Positions 8,594-17,019 of a stretch of DNA of 42,383 bases are shown piece by piece. The position numbers and the translations under genes are program-made. The notes under the pieces are model-generated. The model ran no database searches and was not told where the DNA came from. It was given only the letters and a program-made list of their open reading frames with translations. This DNA comes from Chryseosolibacter sp040902445 (GTDB taxonomy: Bacteria; Bacteroidota; Bacteroidia; Cytophagales; Cyclobacteriaceae): contig JBBDXJ010000075.1 in NCBI GenBank assembly GCA_040902445.1, forward strand, positions 1-42,383, read 5' to 3'. Numbering within the stretch: the stretch's first letter is position 1; every line of letters begins with the position of its first letter.

Positions 8594-8619
8594 AAAAAAA
8601 AGTCCCGCCTTCGCGGGAC
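8594..8619 (-). terminator. Intrinsic terminator of lemA
   Basis: GTCCCGC (8602-8608) pairs with GCGGGAC (8613-8619) around a four-base loop. Read on the minus strand, the stem is followed by a run of seven to eight T. It lies about 65 bp downstream of the lemA stop. A second weak stem, CTCTCT (8621-8626) with AGAGAG (8640-8645) followed by eight T, could serve the plus strand. The rest of 8474-8684 shows nothing else. Confidence 0.8.
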
Positions 8620-8684
8620 CCTCTCTAATTGTTGCAAGCAGAGAGAAAAAGTTTTTTTTGTAAATATATCTGAAAGGTCAATTT

Positions 8685-9275
8685 CTAAAATGCGACCTGA
8701 GGCGCATTTTGTGCCCCTTCAGTTGCTTCAAAATATCCTTTCCGTTCAAAACCAAACATTCCAGCAAGTAAAACGGCAGGAAATGTTCTAACTGCAGAAT
8801 TATACCCATTCACTGATTCATTGAAGCGGGTTCTTGCAACGGCAATCCTATTTTCCGTCCCTTCGAGCTGTGCCTGCAGATCCATAAAGTTTTGATTGGC
8901 TTTTAAATCCGGATAGCGCTCAACAACAATCAGCAACCGCCCAAGCGATTGACCCAACTGATCCTGCGCTTGTTGAAACTGCTGCAACTTTTCGGGCGTC
9001 AGATTGGTGGGGTCAATTTTAACTGAAGTGGCATTGCTTCGCGCCTCAATAACTTTTGTTAAAGTTTCTTGCTCAAAATCCGCATAGCCCTTAACTGTGT
9101 TCACCAGATTGGGTATAAGGTCGGCCCTCCTTTGATATTGACTTTCCACATTTGCCCATTGGTTGCTGACCCCTTCCTCTTTAGTAACAAGGCCATTATA
9201 TGATCCAAATGTCCAGAATACTAAAATCAGGATTATTCCTACAATTACTATTGTTGCTATTAACCCTTTGCTCAT
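8685..9275 (-). CDS. lemA: LemA family membrane-anchored protein
   Basis: LemA proteins have one N-terminal transmembrane helix and a helical-bundle body outside the membrane; their function is not firmly established. Here the anchor covers about residues 5-24, followed by the family signature of NQWANVESQYQRRADLIPNL (about 41-60), the FEQETLTKVIEARS segment and the long helices to about 165. The length of 196 residues is typical. The gene is monocistronic, without the TPM-domain partner that often accompanies lemA, and ends before a strong terminator. The start at ATG 9275 places the anchor at the very N-terminus, as expected. Confidence 0.92.
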   Translation of the reverse strand: MSKGLIATIVIVGIILILVFWTFGSYNGLVTKEEGVSNQWANVESQYQRRADLIPNLVNTVKGYADFEQETLTKVIEARSNATSVKIDPTNLTPEKLQQFQQAQDQLGQSLGRLLIVVERYPDLKANQNFMDLQAQLEGTENRIAVARTRFNESVNGYNSAVRTFPAVLLAGMFGFERKGYFEATEGAQNAPQVAF

Positions 9276-9351
9276 AATTAAGTTTAAATGTTATGACGGC
9301 AAGTTAGCGAAAATGATGCTAATTTATTTTGTGACAGAACGGCAGTGAGCC

Positions 9352-9532
9352 AGTTGCCAGTTTCCGGATGCCAGTTGGCCTGTTTGAGTTGCTAGTTGAT
9401 TCGGTGCCTTATTCGAGATCGAAGGAACATAAAATCTGACAACCTGCAACACTCAAATGTCCTCAGCATTGGAGTACTCAAGAGGTCGGTTACACGGGCC
9501 ACCCGGCAACTGGCATCCGGAACCCGGCAACT
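9352..9532. repeat. Inverted repeat with 26-bp arms reaching the prfA stop codon
   Basis: Bases 9352-9377 and 9507-9532 are inverted copies with 24 of 26 positions identical, sharing the core TTCCGGATGCCAGTTG. The right arm overlaps the TAG stop of prfA (minus strand, 9531-9533). The 129-bp interior has no coding signal. The arrangement matches the other stop-codon-linked spacers in the window, although the arm sequence is different. Confidence 0.8.
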
Positions 9533-10601
9533 ATTTCGCCGCTTCCGTCATTCTCTCGGCACTATCCGCCATCCGCAATTGCTCGATGAAGTCGTCGATT
9601 TCCCCGTTCATGATGGCCGGTAAATTGTGCTGCGTGTAACCGATCCGGTGATCGGTCACCCTGCTTTGAGGGTAATTATAAGTTCTGATTTTTTCAGACC
9701 GGTCCCCGGTACGCACAATGGATTTCCGTGCGGCGCCTATTTCTGATTGTTGCTTGGAAAGTTCCATTTCATAAAGTTTCGTTTTCAACATTTGCAAAGC
9801 CCGTTCACGGTTGCCATGTTGGGAGCGCTCCACCTGGCAAGTGACAACGATCCCGGTAGGCTTGTGAGTCATTTGGACCTTCGTTTCCACCTTGTTTACG
9901 TTCTGGCCACCTGCGCCGCTTGAGCGTGCAGTCTGAACTTCCAGGTCCGCTGGGTTAATCTCGATTTCCACATCCTCAACTTCAGGTAGAACAACTACTG
10001 ACGCAGCAGAAGTGTGTACTCTGCCCATCTGTTCTGTTTCGGGAACGCGCTGTACGCGGTGGACTCCGGATTCAAATTTCAATAAGCCGTATGCGCCCTC
10101 GCCGGTAACACTGCTAATTACTTCTTTATAACCACCGGCAGTTCCTTCCGTGACATCAATGACAGACATCTTTAGACCTTTGCGATCACAAAACCGCTGG
10201 TACATTCTCCAGAGATCGCCAGCGAAAATAGCGGCTTCGTCACCTCCGGTACCAGCGCGGATTTCCAACAACACATTTTTGTCATCGTTAGGGTCTTTGG
10301 GAATCAACAGGTCTTTGAGTTCGGAATCCAGCGTTTCAATTTTGGTGTCGAGCTCATCGATCTCTGATTTTGCAAACTCACGCATCTCCGTGTCTTTTTC
10401 TTTGTCCAACACTTCTTTTGCCTGTTGCAAATGTTTTCGAGCCTCCTTTAGTGCGTTGAATTTGATGACAATTTTTTCGAGGTCGCGGTATTCTTTGCTT
10501 AGCCGGGAAAATTTTTTCATATCCCTGACTGTTTCAGGCTGTGCCAGCAGTTGACCTACCTCTTCAAAACGAAGCTTTATATCCTCTAATTTTTCAGTCA
10601 T
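9531..10601 (-). CDS. prfA: Peptide chain release factor 1
   Basis: RF1 recognises UAA and UAG stop codons and releases the finished peptide from the ribosome. The 356-residue protein has the N-terminal helical domain (about 1-100), the recognition region with PET at the PxT position (in HRVQRVPETEQMGRVHTSA), and the catalytic GGQ motif in SSGAGGQNVNK followed by the conserved basic segment. ATG 10601 (MTEKLEDIKLRFEEVGQLL) fits relatives; the frame is open further upstream but that extension has no family similarity. The stop is TAG, itself an RF1 codon, and it lies in a repeat arm. The gene is divergent from the lipoprotein at 10700. Confidence 0.96.
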   Translation of the reverse strand: MTEKLEDIKLRFEEVGQLLAQPETVRDMKKFSRLSKEYRDLEKIVIKFNALKEARKHLQQAKEVLDKEKDTEMREFAKSEIDELDTKIETLDSELKDLLIPKDPNDDKNVLLEIRAGTGGDEAAIFAGDLWRMYQRFCDRKGLKMSVIDVTEGTAGGYKEVISSVTGEGAYGLLKFESGVHRVQRVPETEQMGRVHTSAASVVVLPEVEDVEIEINPADLEVQTARSSGAGGQNVNKVETKVQMTHKPTGIVVTCQVERSQHGNRERALQMLKTKLYEMELSKQQSEIGAARKSIVRTGDRSEKIRTYNYPQSRVTDHRIGYTQHNLPAIMNGEIDDFIEQLRMADSAERMTEAAK

Positions 10602-10615
10602 ATTTTTGTAATCCG

Positions 10616-10623
10616 CAAAGGTA
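10616..10623 (-). promoter_or_regulatory. Probable -7 element for prfA
   Basis: On the minus strand this reads TACCTTTG, matching TAnnTTTG, and is followed by GC as is common in this phylum. Transcription would start about eight bases before the prfA ATG. No convincing upstream TTTG lies at the usual distance, so only the proximal element is supported. Confidence 0.45.
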
Positions 10624-10699
10624 ATGATTAGCGCCCGGGTTTGGGCGGAATTTTTGCAAATTTGCATCGTCACCGTGATGTTGGCTATATTGAAATGCT

Positions 10700-11188
10700 A
10701 TGAAAATAATACCCGCGATGCTGGCATTATTCGTCCTGGGTTGTGGCGGCTCTCTATCGGATGAGCAGCGGAAAGAGATGCGGGAAAAAATGGAGCTGAG
10801 TAAGATCGTCCGCGTAACGGAAGTTGAAATAACAGAAGCCGCATTCTCCAAAGGAAGGGAAGTTGTTAAGACCCTTGAAAATTTAGATTCAGCTAAACTG
10901 AATTCATTTTTAAAAATAAATAGACAATGGGTCCGTTATATTCAACCGGGAAAATCCCGCGCAAGAGCTCTTGAACAACAGCTCGTGGAAGCCTACCTTG
11001 CCGATAAATCCGGGGCGCTTCAGGACAACGTTCAAAAACAGCGAAATGACAAGGGCGATTTTGATTCTCTTCTTTATACCAAACCGGTGGTTAAAAAGTC
11101 AGGGGATGGAAGCGAACAACTCGTTGGTGTCTGGAATATCTGGTTGCCAAAAAGACAACTGATCATGGATATTGGAAAAAATAAATAA
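10700..11188 (+). CDS. Small lipoprotein of unknown function
   Basis: This 162-residue protein starts with a lipoprotein signal (MKIIPAMLALFVLGCGG), so it should be lipid-anchored in the cell envelope. The rest is a helical region (about 25-110) and a short beta-rich end with LVGVWNIWLPKRQLIMDI. The C-terminal part is faintly like the DUF3365 (Tll0287-like) sensor fold, but no haem-binding CxxCH is present and I would not assign it. It is divergent from prfA across about 100 bp and ends shortly before a repeat spacer. No other domain is recognised. Confidence 0.65.
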   Translation: MKIIPAMLALFVLGCGGSLSDEQRKEMREKMELSKIVRVTEVEITEAAFSKGREVVKTLENLDSAKLNSFLKINRQWVRYIQPGKSRARALEQQLVEAYLADKSGALQDNVQKQRNDKGDFDSLLYTKPVVKKSGDGSEQLVGVWNIWLPKRQLIMDIGKNK

Positions 11189-11206
11189 TTATTCACAGTT
11201 CTAATA

Positions 11207-11289
11207 GCCACAAAGGCACTAAGAAATTCAATGTTTTAATGTTTGTTTTTAATATCAAATAGGCCCTGAGAATCTACTACCTTCGTGGC
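11207..11289. repeat. Short spacer of the GCCACNAAGGCACTAAGA inverted-repeat family
   Basis: The left arm (11207-11224) reads GCCACAAAGGCACTAAGA; the right arm (11273-11289) is an inverted copy matching at about 14 of 17 positions. The interior is AT-rich. It starts 18 bp after a stop codon and ends 16 bp before the next start codon. The arm sequence recurs at 21349-21535 and, interrupted, at 33127-33334. Confidence 0.65.
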
Positions 11290-11305
11290 AATTAAACACC
11301 AGTGT

Positions 11306-12886
11306 ATGAAAAAGATCTCAATTTGTTACGTTCTGGTATTTCTCTTTCCGATCATGCTATGCGCGCAGCAAAATGATGAGCCTGATGCGGCAGTGGTATC
11401 AAAACTAAGAGATGAAGGACTTGAACGTTCACAGGTGATGGATATGCTCAGCATGCTGACAGATATGAATGGACCGCGCCTGACAAACTCACCCGGATAT
11501 AAAAAAGCAGCGGAGTACGCAAAGCATTCGCTGGAATCGTGGGGCGTTGAGAATGTACATTTTGATCAATGGGATGAAGTTTTTGGAAAAGGCTGGGAGC
11601 TTAAGAAATTTAGCCTCAGCAGTATTGAACCCACCTTTTCGCCTTTGATAGCATATCCCAGGGCGTGGAGCCCGGCAGTGAAGGGCACGTTAAAGACAGA
11701 AGCAGTTTACCTCGACGTCCAGAAGGAGGCAGACCTTGAACGCTACAAGGGCAAACTGAAGGGAAAGATCGTTTTGTTCAGTCCGACAGCCCTCGTGAAA
11801 CCATCATTCAATGCAGATGCATGGCGTTACGCAGACTCGACGCTGGGGGAGATGTCCCAGGCAAAAGCGCCGGCGAACACACGTCGGCGCTTTAGCGCAC
11901 CATCCGAAGCACAGAGACTGGCGTTTATGAAGTGGGACCTTTGTCAAAAGCAAGGTGTTGCGGCGGTGCTGGAGGCGAGTTCGCGTTTAGAGGACGATGG
12001 CACACTAGAGGTCAGCGCGGCTACAGTTCCTTATGCACCGGAGGTACCGAATTCAAAAAGATTTCAAGCCTGGCACCCGCAAGCCCCGGCAATCCTTCCT
12101 CAGGTTGTGTTGAGTGCAGAGCATTACAACCGCATTGTAAGGCAACTTCAAAATGGTTTAGCTGTTACGTTGGAGATGACATTACAAACCACCTTTACTC
12201 CCGCTGCGCCTGGCTTCAATGTTGTGGGCGAAATACAGGGAACGGATTTGAAAGATGAGGTTGTGATGATCGGAGCTCATCTCGATTCCTGGCACAGCGC
12301 CAATGGAACAACCGATAACGCAGCAGGTTCGGCCGTCATGCTGGAAACCATGCGATTGATAAAATCGCTGGGTGCAAAACCGCGGCGCACGATCCGCATC
12401 GCGCTCTGGGGCGGGGAAGAGCAAGGTTTGATCGGCTCGCGATCGTACGTAAAACGCCATCTGGGCGTCCGGTTGGATCAGAGTTATCCTTATGATTCTA
12501 TTCAGCTTACCGAGGCTGGTCAGAAATTTTCGGTTTATTTTAACATGGATAATGGCACGGGCAAATACAGGGGAGTTTACCTGCAGGGTAACGAAAGTGT
12601 TTTACCCGTATTCCGGGAATGGGTGAAACCATTCGAGGATTCCGGATCTGCAACATTAACGCTGCGCAATACTTCCGGAACAGACCATCTTTCTTTCGAT
12701 GCCATTGGACTTCCTGCTTTCCAGTTTATACAGGATCCTATCGAATACGGAACGCGCACCCATCACACCAATATGGACCTGTATGACAAGGCTGTCGAGC
12801 CCGATCTTAAACACAATGCAGTGATGACAGCGCTGTTTACGTGGATGGCCGCAAACCGCGATGGATTGATTCCCAGAAAAGAGTAA
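11306..12886 (+). CDS. Secreted M28-family aminopeptidase-like metalloprotease with PA-type insert
   Basis: This 526-residue exported zinc peptidase of family M28 probably removes amino acids from peptides outside the cytoplasm. A signal peptide ends near MLCAQQ (about residue 21). A protease-associated-like region with a KGKIVLFSPTALV strand lies at about 120-270. The catalytic core follows, with GAHLDSWHSANGTTDNAAG, then LWGGEEQGLIGSRSYV, and the last metal ligand in THHTNMDLYD. All metal ligands and the catalytic glutamate are present. ATG 11306 starts the signal peptide; the upstream GTG at 11285 lies in repeat sequence. It is unrelated in length and branch to the other M28 protein in the window (521-1519). 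Confidence 0.87.
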   Translation: MKKISICYVLVFLFPIMLCAQQNDEPDAAVVSKLRDEGLERSQVMDMLSMLTDMNGPRLTNSPGYKKAAEYAKHSLESWGVENVHFDQWDEVFGKGWELKKFSLSSIEPTFSPLIAYPRAWSPAVKGTLKTEAVYLDVQKEADLERYKGKLKGKIVLFSPTALVKPSFNADAWRYADSTLGEMSQAKAPANTRRRFSAPSEAQRLAFMKWDLCQKQGVAAVLEASSRLEDDGTLEVSAATVPYAPEVPNSKRFQAWHPQAPAILPQVVLSAEHYNRIVRQLQNGLAVTLEMTLQTTFTPAAPGFNVVGEIQGTDLKDEVVMIGAHLDSWHSANGTTDNAAGSAVMLETMRLIKSLGAKPRRTIRIALWGGEEQGLIGSRSYVKRHLGVRLDQSYPYDSIQLTEAGQKFSVYFNMDNGTGKYRGVYLQGNESVLPVFREWVKPFEDSGSATLTLRNTSGTDHLSFDAIGLPAFQFIQDPIEYGTRTHHTNMDLYDKAVEPDLKHNAVMTALFTWMAANRDGLIPRKE

Positions 12887-12991
12887 CACGGGTCAGCCAT
12901 GGAGATAAAGGATTTCTTCCCAAAAATTATTATTTTAGTTTCTCCGGTCAGGGTTACGTCTCTACCTGATGGAGATATACATGAATTCACT

Positions 12992-14125
12992 ATGATCCTT
13001 TTTGATAAATGCCGCAAAATTCTCGTCTTCTGTTTGGCAGGAGCCCTATTGCTCACAGGTTGCAGCAAGGAAGACGATGTAAAAAGCCGGAATTTCAGAA
13101 TGGGTTTTACCCCGTTCCCATATGAAATTTCAACGCAAGGAGTAGAATATGTTTACAACAAGCTGGAGACTGAAGCCGATATTATCAACCACCATTTTGA
13201 CAACGGTGTCCCCTGGCCCGAAGCATTAAAGGGCGAAGACTTTGACCAGAAAGTTATCGATGATTGGACCTTCCGCAAAAGCAAAGCAAAGCCCTCGCAC
13301 AAAACGTACGTTTCAGTTAGTCCTATCAATTTTTCCCGCGACGGCCTGGCCGTTTATCGCGGTGCCGAAGAGAATATGCCACTACCCGCACCGTGGAATT
13401 CATATTCATTCAATGATGAAAAGGTGAAAACCGCTTACCTGAATTATTGTAAAAGGGTTATTGATTTTTTTCATCCCGATTATTTCGGGATGTCGATAGA
13501 AGCTAATCTTTTATATGTGATGAATCCGCAATTGTGGACAGATTATCTCGAACTTCACGAATATATTTACGCGCAGCTTAAGTTGCTGTACCCTGATCTT
13601 CCAGTCTTCACTTCCGTAGCAGGCTCCCCTGTCCTGAACGGATTTTTAGACTCTAATTCACATGATTATGTGCAGCAGCGCCTGGCCATGATGCAATTGT
13701 TGCAGTTTTCCGATTATTACGCAATTTCTTTCTACCCACACCTCATATACCGTGGGGTTCCTTACCCGGAAAACATCTTTGACGAATTATTTTCCATCAG
13801 CTCCAAACCTCTTATTGTTGCCGAAACAGGTTACACTGCCCAGAATTTTTCCATGGATATGGGTCAGGGTATTTTTCCAATTGGTACCGATCCTGCGAAA
13901 CAACAAAAGTTTGTCGACGACCTGCTTGCCGCCAGCGAAAAATGGAAAGCCAAATTTGTTATTTACTTTACCGTTCGCGATTATGATCAGCTTTGGGCCC
14001 AAATCGGCTCTCCAGTCGATATTAATATTGCCTGGCGCGATTCGGGTTTATATGATGAGGCGGGAAATCCAAGACCTGCGTTGAACACGTGGAGGGAGTA
14101 TTTCAAAAGAAAGCTGGAGGACTAG
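12992..14125 (+). CDS. Clan GH-A-like glycoside hydrolase lipoprotein
   Basis: This is a 377-residue lipoprotein with a TIM-barrel glycosidase look. The start at ATG 12992 gives a clean lipoprotein signal (LLLTGCSK); longer in-frame starts such as 12899 add an unlikely leader. Mature domain features include MSIEANLLY, whose glutamate sits where clan GH-A enzymes have the acid/base, and LIVAETGYTAQ, whose glutamate fits the nucleophile, with YYAISFYPHL on a barrel strand between them. The nearest recognised pattern is the GH53-like endo-galactanase group, but the exact family and substrate are not certain. It follows the M28 peptidase on the same strand by 105 bp, and both are exported scavenging enzymes. 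Confidence 0.65.
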   Translation: MILFDKCRKILVFCLAGALLLTGCSKEDDVKSRNFRMGFTPFPYEISTQGVEYVYNKLETEADIINHHFDNGVPWPEALKGEDFDQKVIDDWTFRKSKAKPSHKTYVSVSPINFSRDGLAVYRGAEENMPLPAPWNSYSFNDEKVKTAYLNYCKRVIDFFHPDYFGMSIEANLLYVMNPQLWTDYLELHEYIYAQLKLLYPDLPVFTSVAGSPVLNGFLDSNSHDYVQQRLAMMQLLQFSDYYAISFYPHLIYRGVPYPENIFDELFSISSKPLIVAETGYTAQNFSMDMGQGIFPIGTDPAKQQKFVDDLLAASEKWKAKFVIYFTVRDYDQLWAQIGSPVDINIAWRDSGLYDEAGNPRPALNTWREYFKRKLED

Positions 14126-14189
14126 AGACAATCCACCGCCGCGGAAAATCCGACTGCGTAGCTTTACACAGCAGCCAAAAAAAACTCTT

Positions 14190-14336
14190 TACCATTTCAG
14201 GTGGCACAAGAACTTTGAAACAAAAGTAATTCCGGAATTAGAAATTGATTGTAAAAAATCATGCACCTTGGGGTGTATTTCAATATTTGGGGACACAGGC
14301 CGTTGGACAATAATTGACTTAAAAAAAATGACATGA
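14190..14336 (+). pseudogene. C-terminal remnant of an unknown gene, coupled by ATGA to the next lipoprotein
   Basis: One frame is open through here and reads as protein-like sequence (for example WHKNFETKVIPELEIDCKK, then CTLGCISIFGDTGRWTIIDL), ending in TGA at 14334-14336. That TGA overlaps the ATG of the following lipoprotein as ATGA, a typical translational coupling. No ATG or GTG start exists in this frame before 14328, so the 5' part of the gene seems to have been lost. The family is not recognised. The call rests on amino-acid composition and the overlap and is tentative. Confidence 0.4.
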
Positions 14337-14716
14337 AAACCGGATTCTTAATTATTCTAACCATAGTTTTATTTAGCTGTAGCAATGATGACCTGAATAC
14401 AGTGACAGCATTAGAAGGAAAATGGGTAGAAGTAAATACGAAAACAGACACACTGACATTTGGAAAAATTGGCGAACAGGATGCAATGATTTTGGGTCGG
14501 GGCAGGGAAATGAGAAATGGGGTTTCATCGCCAAAATACGGCTCCGGACCCTATGAATATGAAATACTGACGAAGAAAATCTCCCTTCGATGGTATTTAT
14601 CAAGTAATAGTGCTTTCAATGAATTCTTTTTCAATCAAACCGGAGGAATGCTAATAGTTGAAAAATTTTACGACACAAATATACAGGGGACATTGTTGAT
14701 TTTTGAGAAACTTTAA
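14333..14716 (+). CDS. Small lipoprotein, lipocalin-like, function unknown
   Basis: This 127-residue protein has a lipoprotein signal (LTIVLFSCSNDD) and a short beta-rich mature part starting with ALEGKWVEVNTKTDTLTFG. The opening EGKW followed by alternating strands resembles the lipocalin-like small lipoproteins common in Bacteroidota, but no ligand site can be read. Its ATG overlaps the stop of the remnant just upstream (ATGA), suggesting it was once the second gene of an operon. It is followed by a peptidase remnant, so it may be a survivor in a decaying region. Confidence 0.6.
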   Translation: MKTGFLIILTIVLFSCSNDDLNTVTALEGKWVEVNTKTDTLTFGKIGEQDAMILGRGREMRNGVSSPKYGSGPYEYEILTKKISLRWYLSSNSAFNEFFFNQTGGMLIVEKFYDTNIQGTLLIFEKL

Positions 14717-14789
14717 TAGTAAACTTTGTGCCAGATTAAAAAAAACTATTTTCACCTAATAAGTCGGTGACTTAAAATAAGATCAACAT

Positions 14790-15021
14790 GAGACGACCCG
14801 TACCGAAAAAATCAGGAAACCTTTGTTTATCATTCAAGGGGGAAATGATCCCAGAGTTCCATACACGGAATCTATTCAGATGAAAGATAAAATAAAACAA
14901 AACGGAGGGACGGTGTGGTTTCTCATGGCAGGATGAGGGACATGGTTTCAGGAAAAAGAATAATGTTGATTTCCAGTTTTATTCAACCATTGCATTCATT
15001 AAGCAATTTTTGATAAACTAA
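14790..15021 (+). pseudogene. C-terminal remnant of an S9-family prolyl oligopeptidase
   Basis: The frame from about 14790 reads EKIRKPLFIIQGGNDPRVPY, the strand and catalytic-aspartate loop of S9 peptidases, and runs to about 14928. After a shift of frame it continues as DEGHGFRKKNNVDFQFY, containing the catalytic histidine, then AFIKQFLIN and a TAA at 15019-15021. The frames join if two bases are missing near 14926-14931. Everything upstream of the aspartate loop is gone, including the serine. This is a dead fragment from a different S9 branch than the intact gene at 37605. The rest of 14717-15085 holds nothing else. Confidence 0.8.
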
Positions 15022-15085
15022 GATTTGTGAGTAGGTTCTGCAAACGTTTTACACATACTACATGATGCGAGATCAGGAATCATGA

Positions 15086-16615
15086 TCATTTTTTCTTCAC
15101 CACCCTGTTCAATTGCAACTCCTCATAGTCCAACTCCTTTTCAAGAAGCCTGATCGTTGATTGATTAAATGTCCCACTCTTGTGAAAGTTAATCAGAAGC
15201 TGGCGTTGAAACTGATGGATCTCTTTCTTTGCATCGATCAGTGTGGAACCATCGGTCGCGGGATAAACGACCCTGCTTTCACCTGTATCATTTTTTAACT
15301 CTTTGGAAAGCTGCCGTGCGAGTTCGCTAAAGGGGCGTTTCACCTGCATTCTTATTTGCTCATTGATCGTATCCGATAATTCGTGTTCAATAAAACTGAT
15401 CACGTTGGTGGCCAGGAGCAAGCGCAGGTCGCGTTCCTCCTCGGCATGGCCGTGTGGTTTTACTCTCAGCACTTTGATGAGCAATGGCAGGGACAAACCC
15501 TGAACCACCAACGTGACGAAGATCACGACAAACGCCAGGAACAGAATTAACGACCTGTGCGGGAACTCAGCTCCATTGCTGAGTGTAAGCGGAAGAGCAA
15601 GCGCTGTTGCAAGTGATACCACTCCCCGGGTACCGGTCCAGGCGACAATCATCACATTTTTCCAGGTATCACTTTCTTCGGGGGAATCCTTGTGGGCGCT
15701 GGTTTTAAAAAAGGAATAAGATGCGCCAAAGACCCAGAGGATCCGGATGGAAATTGTTACTCCTGCTACGAGCAGGCCGTAGAAAATGAGGTCATCCATG
15801 GTATATCCGCCAAGATCAATCAGTATGGAAGGAAGCTGCAACCCGATGATGATGAAAATAAAACCATTTAATAAAAAAATTACAGTATCCCAGACCGCGT
15901 TGTTTCGTATCCTGGTTTCATAAGAAAATATTTCAGAACTGCGCCATGAGATCATCAGTCCCGCGCTGACGACTGCCAGCACTCCCGAAGTATGCCAGTG
16001 CTCGGCGGTCAGGTAGGCAACGAAAGGTGTTAATAAAGTAAGTGAAGTACTGATGAGTGAATTGTTGGAAATCAATTTGTGAAGGAGAATAAAAACCGAA
16101 CCGATCACTAAACCCGCCAGGATGCCGCCACAAACAACAACTAAGAAATCTATTCCCCCCTGAAGCAATACAAACGACCCGGTTCCGATGGCAGCGATAG
16201 CGAAACGATACGCGATAAGCGCGGATGCATCGTTCACAAGACTCTCGCCTTCCAGGATGGTGAGGACTTTTTTGTTTAATCCCATTCCTTTGATAATGCT
16301 CGTGGCGGCCACTGCATCAGGGGGGGAAACTATTGCCCCCAAGACGAAGGCCAGTGGCCAAGTGAAACCTGGGATGGTAAAATAACAAGCAATCGCAACG
16401 GCGCCGGTCGTCAGGAAAACCAATGTGATGGCTAGTGTAGAAATGGGTCTGATCTCGGATTTGAAATCATGCCAGGACGTGTGTGATGCGGCATCGTAAA
16501 GGATCGGAGGCAAAAAAATCAGGAAAATTACATCCGGGTTTATTTCAAGAGTGGGCAATCCGGGAATAAACCAAAGACTCAGTCCCACGATGACCAGAAT
16601 TACAGCATTCGGCAA
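15086..16615 (-). CDS. Na+/H+ antiporter, CPA1 family
   Basis: This inner-membrane cation/proton antiporter supports sodium tolerance and pH control. It has 10-11 hydrophobic segments over about residues 1-390, including VSPPDAVAATSII and LEGESLVNDASALI, whose aspartates form the CPA1 ion site. A cytoplasmic tail of about 120 residues follows (about 390-509). The given start is the first ordinary start codon (TTG 16615), but the family's first helix is encoded upstream: 16616-16693 reads in frame as NLSIILIIFGILLALQAIAD and is limited by a TAA at 16694-16696. That stretch contains only ATT (16693) or CTG (16690) as possible initiators. The true start is therefore probably non-canonical, or the original ATG has mutated. 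Confidence 0.88.
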   Translation of the reverse strand: MPNAVILVIVGLSLWFIPGLPTLEINPDVIFLIFLPPILYDAASHTSWHDFKSEIRPISTLAITLVFLTTGAVAIACYFTIPGFTWPLAFVLGAIVSPPDAVAATSIIKGMGLNKKVLTILEGESLVNDASALIAYRFAIAAIGTGSFVLLQGGIDFLVVVCGGILAGLVIGSVFILLHKLISNNSLISTSLTLLTPFVAYLTAEHWHTSGVLAVVSAGLMISWRSSEIFSYETRIRNNAVWDTVIFLLNGFIFIIIGLQLPSILIDLGGYTMDDLIFYGLLVAGVTISIRILWVFGASYSFFKTSAHKDSPEESDTWKNVMIVAWTGTRGVVSLATALALPLTLSNGAEFPHRSLILFLAFVVIFVTLVVQGLSLPLLIKVLRVKPHGHAEEERDLRLLLATNVISFIEHELSDTINEQIRMQVKRPFSELARQLSKELKNDTGESRVVYPATDGSTLIDAKKEIHQFQRQLLINFHKSGTFNQSTIRLLEKELDYEELQLNRVVKKK

Positions 16616-16693
16616 TTTAATTTTATCCGCAATTGCCTGAAGGGCCAGGAGTATCCCGAAAATGATCAGGATGATACTAAGGTTGTCCAGAAT

Positions 16694-17019
16694 TTAAAGA
16701 TTTAAAAATAAAGATACTGAGAATTTTATCCGGATTCTTAATATCTAAAAAGTGCTTACATGAACCACCCAGTCAGCAAGGTGGATCGAGCCAAGCACGT
16801 AATTTAATTTTAGCAAAATTGTTTGCTTATCCTTAAACCGACTGAAAAAGTTAACAGTCGCGTCGCATTATTGAGGCATATATAGATTTAAGAACTCCAA
16901 CCTAAAACGATAGGTCAAAGTAATAGTTTCAGCAGCTCAAAGAACATTGTGGAGAGCTTTTGAAACGAGATTCCGACTTCAATCCCGGCAATCCTTTAAT
17001 CCATTAATCCCGGTTCAGA
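16694..17019. other. Non-coding spacer with a nested inverted repeat at 16752-16798
   Basis: No gene is visible in this 326-bp stretch upstream of the antiporter. It contains a nested stem: GTGCTT (16752-16757) with AAGCAC (16793-16798), and inside it CCACC (16765-16769) with GGTGG (16780-16784). Near 16983-17010 are two ATCCCGG words flanking short ATCC(T/A)TTAATCC repeats close to the stop of the next minus-strand gene. Confidence 0.4.

Noticed and set aside
8602..8619. GC-rich dyad considered as an operator
   Set aside because: The T run on the minus strand and its position after lemA fit a terminator better.
10602..10673. N-terminal extension of RF1 upstream of ATG 10601
   Set aside because: It has no similarity to RF1 and would include the predicted -7 promoter element.
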